From the NCBI RefSeq assembly GCF_041053105.1, contig NZ_CP163444.1:8526501-8590500 (forward strand): DNA of 64,000 nt, read 5' to 3'. The DNA is from Streptomyces sp. R44. Its GTDB lineage: Bacteria > Actinomycetota > Actinomycetes > Streptomycetales > Streptomycetaceae. The notes beneath the pieces are model-generated. The model ran no database searches. It saw nothing but the letters and a program-made list of their open reading frames with translations, and was not told the DNA's origin. The translations under genes and the position numbers were made by a program. Below are positions 59,964 through 64,000 of the stretch, piece after piece; the first letter of the stretch is position 1, and every line of letters starts with the position of its first letter.

Positions 59964-61457
59964 TCACTCCCCGGAGTCGATCGTCGGGCGGCGCAGCTGC
60001 ACCTCGGCACCGGTCTGCTTGAAGGATTCCGCCGACACCGGAACGAGCACCGCGTCGCGGTGGAAGTCCCGCAGGTTCGTCGAACCGCAGCTGATCATCG
60101 TCGACGTGAGCTTCGCCCGGGTCCGCTCCACGTTGTCGTACAGGCTGCCCGCGTAGGGCACATAGCCGTCGACGCCCTCCTCGAAGACCATCTGACCGCG
60201 CTGGCCGTACCGGGCCGCGTTCTGCGCGCGCCGCGAGCCCTCGCCCCAGTACTCCTTGTACCACTGGCCGCCGATCTGCATCTTCCGCGACGGGCTCTCG
60301 TCGAGGCGGGCGAAGTAACGGCCGAGCATGATGAAGTCCGCGCCCATCGCCAGGGCCATCGCCATGTGCGAGTCGTTCAGCAGACCGCCGTCGCAGCACA
60401 GCGGCACGTACACCCCGGTCTCCTGGGCGTAGGCGTCGCGCGCCTCCACCACGTCGAGCAGCGCGGAGGCCTGGCCGCGGCCGATGCCCTTCTGCGCCCG
60501 GGTGGTACAGATGGCGCCGCCGCCGATCCCGACCTTCACGAACGCCGCGCCGGCGTCGGCCAGGTACCGGAAGGCCCGCCCGTCCACGACGTTCCCCGCA
60601 CCCACGTGGACGTCGTCGCCGTACGTCTCCCGCGCGAACTCGACGGTCTTCGCCTGGTAGACGGAGTAGCCGTCGGAGGAGTCCAGGCACAGCACGTCCG
60701 CGCCGGCCTCCACCAGGGCGGGGATGCGGTCCTTGAAGTCACGGGAGTTGATGCCGGCGCCCACGCGCAGCCGCTTCTCGGCGTCCACGCTCGCCCGGTG
60801 GTACGTCTTATGCGCCTGGTAGTCCCGCTTGAGGACGAGGGAGACGACCCGGCCGTCCTCCAGGACGGGAAGGACGTCCAGATGGTGCTGCCAGATCAGC
60901 TCGTTCGCGTCGGACAGGGAGACGGTGGCCGGCGCGGTGACCAGGCCGTCGCGGCCCCGCATCCGGTTTCCGGCGGTCTCGGACGCCCCGTGACGCTCCA
61001 GATGGAAGTCGTCGAGGCTGATGATCCCGAGGAACTCGCCGTCCGCGTCACCGGTCGCCGTGACCACGGCCACGCCCTGCTCGGTGTCGGCCAGCTGCCG
61101 GGCGACCTCGCCGAGCGGCGTCGTCGGGGCCACGGTGACCTCGCAGGTCCGGAAGCCGGCCTTGTGCCGCTTCACCGCCCGCACGTCCGCGGCCTGCTCC
61201 TCGATCTGCTGGTTCTGATGGACGAACGACAGCCCGCCGACCTGCGCGAGCGCCACCGCGAGCGTCGGTGACGACACCGCCTGCATGATGGCGCTCACCA
61301 TGGGGGTGGCGATCCGGATTCCCGGCTCCTCACCGACCCGGTGACGCACCAGCGGCGCCCCGAGATCCACATTGTCCGGTGTGCAGTCTTCTGTGGTCAG
61401 GCCGGGGATGAGGAGGTACTCACTCAGCGTACGAGAGATCTCGGGAAGGATTTTCAC
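59964..61457 (-). CDS. IMP dehydrogenase / GMP reductase family protein with CBS domains
   Basis: The 497-residue protein has the IMPDH barrel, interrupted by two CBS domains (about 110-220, FRTCEVTVAPTTPLGEVARQLADTEQGVAVVTATG and LVTAPATVSLSDANELIWQHHLDVLPVLEDGRVVSLV). The active-site loop is VGIGGGAICTTRAQKGIGRGQASAL with the catalytic Cys; CCDGGLLNDSHMAMALAMGADFIMLGRYFA follows. Actinobacterial GuaB1-like proteins of this kind include GMP reductases, so the reaction (IMP oxidation or GMP reduction) is open. Start GTG 61457 has GGAG 5 bp upstream. The 225-bp leader holds no recognised riboswitch. Confidence 0.88.
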   Translation of the reverse strand: MKILPEISRTLSEYLLIPGLTTEDCTPDNVDLGAPLVRHRVGEEPGIRIATPMVSAIMQAVSSPTLAVALAQVGGLSFVHQNQQIEEQAADVRAVKRHKAGFRTCEVTVAPTTPLGEVARQLADTEQGVAVVTATGDADGEFLGIISLDDFHLERHGASETAGNRMRGRDGLVTAPATVSLSDANELIWQHHLDVLPVLEDGRVVSLVLKRDYQAHKTYHRASVDAEKRLRVGAGINSRDFKDRIPALVEAGADVLCLDSSDGYSVYQAKTVEFARETYGDDVHVGAGNVVDGRAFRYLADAGAAFVKVGIGGGAICTTRAQKGIGRGQASALLDVVEARDAYAQETGVYVPLCCDGGLLNDSHMAMALAMGADFIMLGRYFARLDESPSRKMQIGGQWYKEYWGEGSRRAQNAARYGQRGQMVFEEGVDGYVPYAGSLYDNVERTRAKLTSTMISCGSTNLRDFHRDAVLVPVSAESFKQTGAEVQLRRPTIDSGE

Positions 61458-61681
61458 ATCGTCTCCAGCAAGGAGCCTGCACACCGTTCAACGACGGAAC
61501 GGCGGGGCTCGTACGGGCAGTGCGGATCGATGCCGGCCGGTAGCGCACTGACGGAAGGAGACGCTCCGGAAACCCGGGAGCGGGCGCGCCCGGCGAGGGC
61601 AGTGCCGTCACGCGCAGCCGAATCGACGGCGGACGCACGACAGACCCGGATCCCACGGTGAGGCACAGGCGTTGACTTCCA
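61458..61681. other. Leader of the IMPDH-like gene
   Basis: No gene is supported in this 224-bp stretch between the GTG at 61457 and the small ORF ending at 61682. It is the presumed leader of the IMPDH-like gene, with a possible TAAGAT -10 (minus strand, about 61703-61698) lying inside the small ORF. No hairpin or riboswitch was recognised. Confidence 0.4.
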
Positions 61682-61834
61682 TTACGCCATACGTGATCTT
61701 AGCGCACTGCCCGTGTGCACCCGTCGGCGCAGGGCGACGAGCGCTTCCGCGGACGAGGCGTCGTCGGGGGTGTAGATCTCCAAGCGGTGGCCGGGACTGT
61801 CGGGTTGGTAGCAGTTGATTCGGTTATAGGCCAC
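61682..61834 (-). CDS. Small ORF or gene remnant at the IS607 boundary
   Basis: This is a 50-codon frame with a protein-like composition: YNRINCYQPDSPGHRLEIY, then TPDDASSAEALVALRRRV and a stop at 61682. It meets the left boundary of the IS607 element, and the frame stops two codons upstream of the GTG at 61834. It may be a 3' remnant of a gene interrupted by the insertion, or a short intact gene with GTG start. Its continuation, if any, would lie beyond the right edge. Confidence 0.35.
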   Translation of the reverse strand: MAYNRINCYQPDSPGHRLEIYTPDDASSAEALVALRRRVHTGSALRSRMA

Positions 61835-61856
61835 GGTAGGTCATACAGTCGCCCAC

Positions 61857-62516
61857 ATGAGTGACAAGGCTGAGGACTGGGTCTCTGCGGGCAAGGCGGC
61901 GAAGCGGTTGGGGGTGTCCACTCGGACGCTGCGCCGCTACACCCTGGAGGGGGTATTGGAGGATCGGCGTTCGCCGGGCGGGCGTCGGGTGTTCCGGGTC
62001 GCGGATCTGAACGCGCTCGCGCGGCGGCGGGGTAACCCGGTGGTGCCGGCGTCTGGGGGCGTGGTGCTGTACGGGCGGGTGTCCTCGCACCGCCAGCGCG
62101 CCGAGGGGGCTCTGGAACGTCAGATGGAACGGCTCCGTGCGGCGGCCGGGGGCCGGGTCGTGGCCGGGGAGTTCACCGATGTCGCCTCCGGGCTGTCGGA
62201 CAAGCGCAAGGGGATGAGGCGGGCGCTGCGTGCGTGTCAGGCCGAGGGGGTGACTTCGCTGTTGGTGACACACGACGAGCGTCTGGCCAGGTTCGGGACC
62301 GGCTTGCTGGCGGAGGTGGTGTTGCCGTCGTGGGGGTGCCGGCTGGAGATCGTGGGCGGGGATGAGGAGTTGGAAGGGAGCGAGGAGGGGGACTTGGTCC
62401 GGGACATGCTCGCTGTCGTGACCTCCTTTTCAGGGCGGCTGTACGGGGCGCGGTCGGCGAAGGCCCGCGCGTTGACGGCGGCGGTCAAGTCCATCACAGG
62501 AGAGGGTTATTTGTAG
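61857..62516 (+). CDS. tnpA: IS607 serine recombinase TnpA
   Basis: This transposase has 219 residues. An N-terminal MerR-like helix-turn-helix (about 10-55, WVSAGKAAKRLGVSTRTLRRYTLEGVLEDRRSPGGRRVFRVADL) precedes a serine-resolvase domain (about 68-215). The resolvase domain has VVLYGRVSSHRQRAEGALERQMERL (catalytic Ser in GRVSS) and DVASGLSDKRKGMRRAL with Arg. The order DNA-binding domain first, then catalytic domain, is the IS607 arrangement. The stop overlaps the second 19-bp motif. The gene appears intact. Confidence 0.93.
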   Translation: MSDKAEDWVSAGKAAKRLGVSTRTLRRYTLEGVLEDRRSPGGRRVFRVADLNALARRRGNPVVPASGGVVLYGRVSSHRQRAEGALERQMERLRAAAGGRVVAGEFTDVASGLSDKRKGMRRALRACQAEGVTSLLVTHDERLARFGTGLLAEVVLPSWGCRLEIVGGDEELEGSEEGDLVRDMLAVVTSFSGRLYGARSAKARALTAAVKSITGEGYL

Positions 62517-62584
62517 GCCACGCTTGGTCATGTATAGGATCTTCCTTGTTGATTGTGGATCAGCTCCGGAAGGGGGTCGTGATC

Positions 62585-64000
62585 GTGGCGAGGAAGCGCA
62601 GCGGCAAGAGGCGCGAACTCCGTACGATCGCGGCCCCCTTCACTGTTGCCGCTCCGGCCGGAGCCCGCATACGCGACCGCGCCAAGGTCGAGGCCCAGGA
62701 CGCGTACGTGCTGCGCGCGGTCGGCGAGCACCTCGGCCACCATCAGCGGGCGGGCCGACCTCGCCGAGCGCATCAGCCTGGGCAAGGTCGCGGTGAAGGA
62801 CAACCAGCGCGCCCCGCGCAAGAAGTCCCTCACGGCGGTGTCCTCCTCCCGCTGGGCCGGCGCGATGACCCGGGCCAGCGAGGACCAGTACCAGCTCTCC
62901 ACGCGTGCCCTGTTCGACGAGCGCGCGTCCCTGCGTCGGGCCGTGCACGCTGTCGAGAAGCGGCTGGCCGCCCAGTGTGGGCAGCGCTCCAAGAGCGGGA
63001 CGCGCGGCTATCGCAGCCAAGCCGAACGCTTCGAGAAGCAGCGCCGCCTCCAGGTCCTCAAGGGCCGCCTCGCGGCCGTCGAACGGCGCATCGAGGCCGG
63101 ACGCCCGTCGGTCGTCATCGGAGGGCGGCGCCTGCTCAAGACCCGCCACGGCCTCGCGGACGCGCAGCTCACCGAGGAGCAGTGGCGCACACGGTGGGAG
63201 TCCGAGCGGCTGTTCCTCACCGCTGACGGCGAGTCCGGCGCACCGCACGGCAACTACACCATCACCGTCCACCCGGAGACGGGCGAGGTGACGATGGTGC
63301 TGCCCGAGCCCTTGCGGCATCTGGCGAACGCACCCCGGGGCCGGTACCGGTTCTCCTTCACCGTCACCTTCCACCACCGCCGTGAGGAATGGCTAGACCG
63401 GGCGACCGGCGATCGGGCCGTCCGCTACGACTTCGTCCATGCCCCCGGCCGTGACCGCTGGTACCTCGACGCCTCCTGGGGCACCGAGGACGCCGCCCTC
63501 CTCACCCCGGACGAGATCCGCGCGGGTGGCGGCAGTCTCCTCGGCGTCGACCTGAACGCCGACCACCTTGCCGCCTACGTCCTCGACACCCACGGCAACC
63601 CCGTCGGCGCCCGGATCACCGTCCCCCTCGACCTGACCGGACCGACGAGCCGGCGGGACGGCCGGCTGCGAGCCGCGATCTCCGAACTGCTCCGCATCGC
63701 CCGTACCCACCACTGCGCGGGTATCGCGATCGAGAACCTCGGCTTCGACGACGCCCGCGCCACCGGACGCGAGACCATGGGCCGCGGCGCGCGCGGGAAG
63801 AAGTTCCGCCGCACTGTCGCCGGCATCCCCACCACCCGGTTCCGCGAGCGCCTGCGCTCGATGGCCTTCCACGCCGGGCTCGTCGTCATCGCCGTCGACC
63901 CCGCCTACACCTCCGTCTGGGGTGGCAGGTACTGGAAGGCCCCGCTCCAGAAGCAGAACCAGCAGACCACGGTCACCCGCCACCACGGCGCATCGGTGAC
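62585..64000 (+). pseudogene. tnpB: TnpB RNA-guided nuclease, frameshifted and cut by the right edge
   Basis: The opening MARKRSGKRRELRTIAAPFTVAAPAGARIRDR and VLRAVGEHLG are typical of Streptomyces IS607 TnpB. At GGCCACCATC (about 62736-62745) the frame is lost; one extra C (62737/62738) moves the rest to the +1 frame. There it continues TISGRADLAERISLGKVAVKD and runs open to the window edge. RuvC motifs LLGVDLNADHLAA (Asp) and GIAIENLGFDD (Glu) are intact; the zinc ribbon and last Asp lie outside. GTG 62585 has GGAAGGGGG upstream. It is either a real inactivating frameshift or a base error. Confidence 0.75.

Larger units (their letters stand above)
61820..64000 (+). mobile_element. IS607-family insertion element (right end outside the window)
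   Basis: A serine recombinase (tnpA, 61857) is followed by a TnpB-type RNA-guided nuclease gene (62585 onward), the standard IS607 gene order. Two copies of a 19-bp motif, TAGGCCACGgtaGGTCATA (61827-61845) and TAGGCCACGcttGGTCATG (62514-62532), precede the two genes. No terminal repeats or target duplication are expected for this family. The left end is probably near 61820-61850; the right end, with its reRNA region, lies beyond 64000. Confidence 0.8.

Overview
The window reads as Streptomyces chromosome. GC is very high and genes are densely packed on both strands. Typical families are present: F420/deazaflavin enzymes, an ECF41 sigma factor, an HbpS-type haem-binding protein, a CYP105-like P450 with a [3Fe-4S] ferredoxin, SpoIIE phosphatases and a c-di-AMP (ydaO) riboswitch before a cell-wall hydrolase. 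Many promoters have the leaderless form TANNNT followed by a start codon 6-8 nt later. No rRNA, tRNA, CRISPR array or large biosynthetic cluster was seen. Most of the window is a mosaic of one- to three-gene units, so it looks like accessory chromosome.

Layout. 0-8 kb: the start of a GAF/PAS serine phosphatase cut by the left edge, an alpha/beta hydrolase, a LURP-one-like protein, a phosphoribosyltransferase-hydrolase fusion, a riboswitch-controlled LysM/transglycosylase, a small hypothetical protein and a Tat-exported phospholipase C. 8-16.7 kb: a SIS isomerase plus class II aldolase unit behind two inverted-repeat operators, a LysR/EamA divergent pair, an F420-dependent enzyme, a second hydrolase, an S8 protease with its terminator, a 16-bp tandem repeat, a PLP dehydratase and an Lrp regulator. 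16.7-24.7 kb: LLM oxidoreductase, deaminase, GNAT, secreted beta-lactamase-like protein, secreted esterase, FAD oxygenase, GlxA-type AraC regulator and a gap gene with a strong terminator. 24.8-31.9 kb: DUF4291 and DUF1963-like proteins, a second NAD+ DNA ligase, DUF2071, SnoaL and DJ-1 proteins and two small genes. 31.9-37.8 kb: ferredoxin/P450 operon, a NarL-type kinase divergent from hbpS with no response regulator beside it, an ankyrin protein, a membrane glutaredoxin and an ECF41 sigma factor. 38-47.4 kb: a frameshifted hypothetical gene, ArsR regulator, secreted SMP-30-like protein, metallo-beta-lactamase fold protein, SRPBCC, VOC, histidine phosphatase, Mrr-type endonuclease, SpoIIE phosphatase and two GNATs. 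47.5-61.5 kb: a VanZ plus OmpR two-component operon, an MFS exporter, a NarL two-component pair, LysR/RidA and ArsR/quinone-reductase divergent pairs and a CBS-containing IMPDH-family protein. 61.8-64 kb: an IS607-family element with a serine recombinase and a frameshifted TnpB cut by the right edge.

Links between genes. Three promoters (before the hydrolase at 12635, the DNA ligase at 26461 and the Mrr endonuclease at 44540) match the actinobacterial RecA-independent DNA-damage motif (RecA-NDp/PafBC), which suggests a dispersed damage regulon. The SIS/aldolase pair, P450/ferredoxin pair and VanZ/regulator/kinase trio are probable operons. Gene boundaries come from reading frame, start context and homology recognised by eye; no database search was run.
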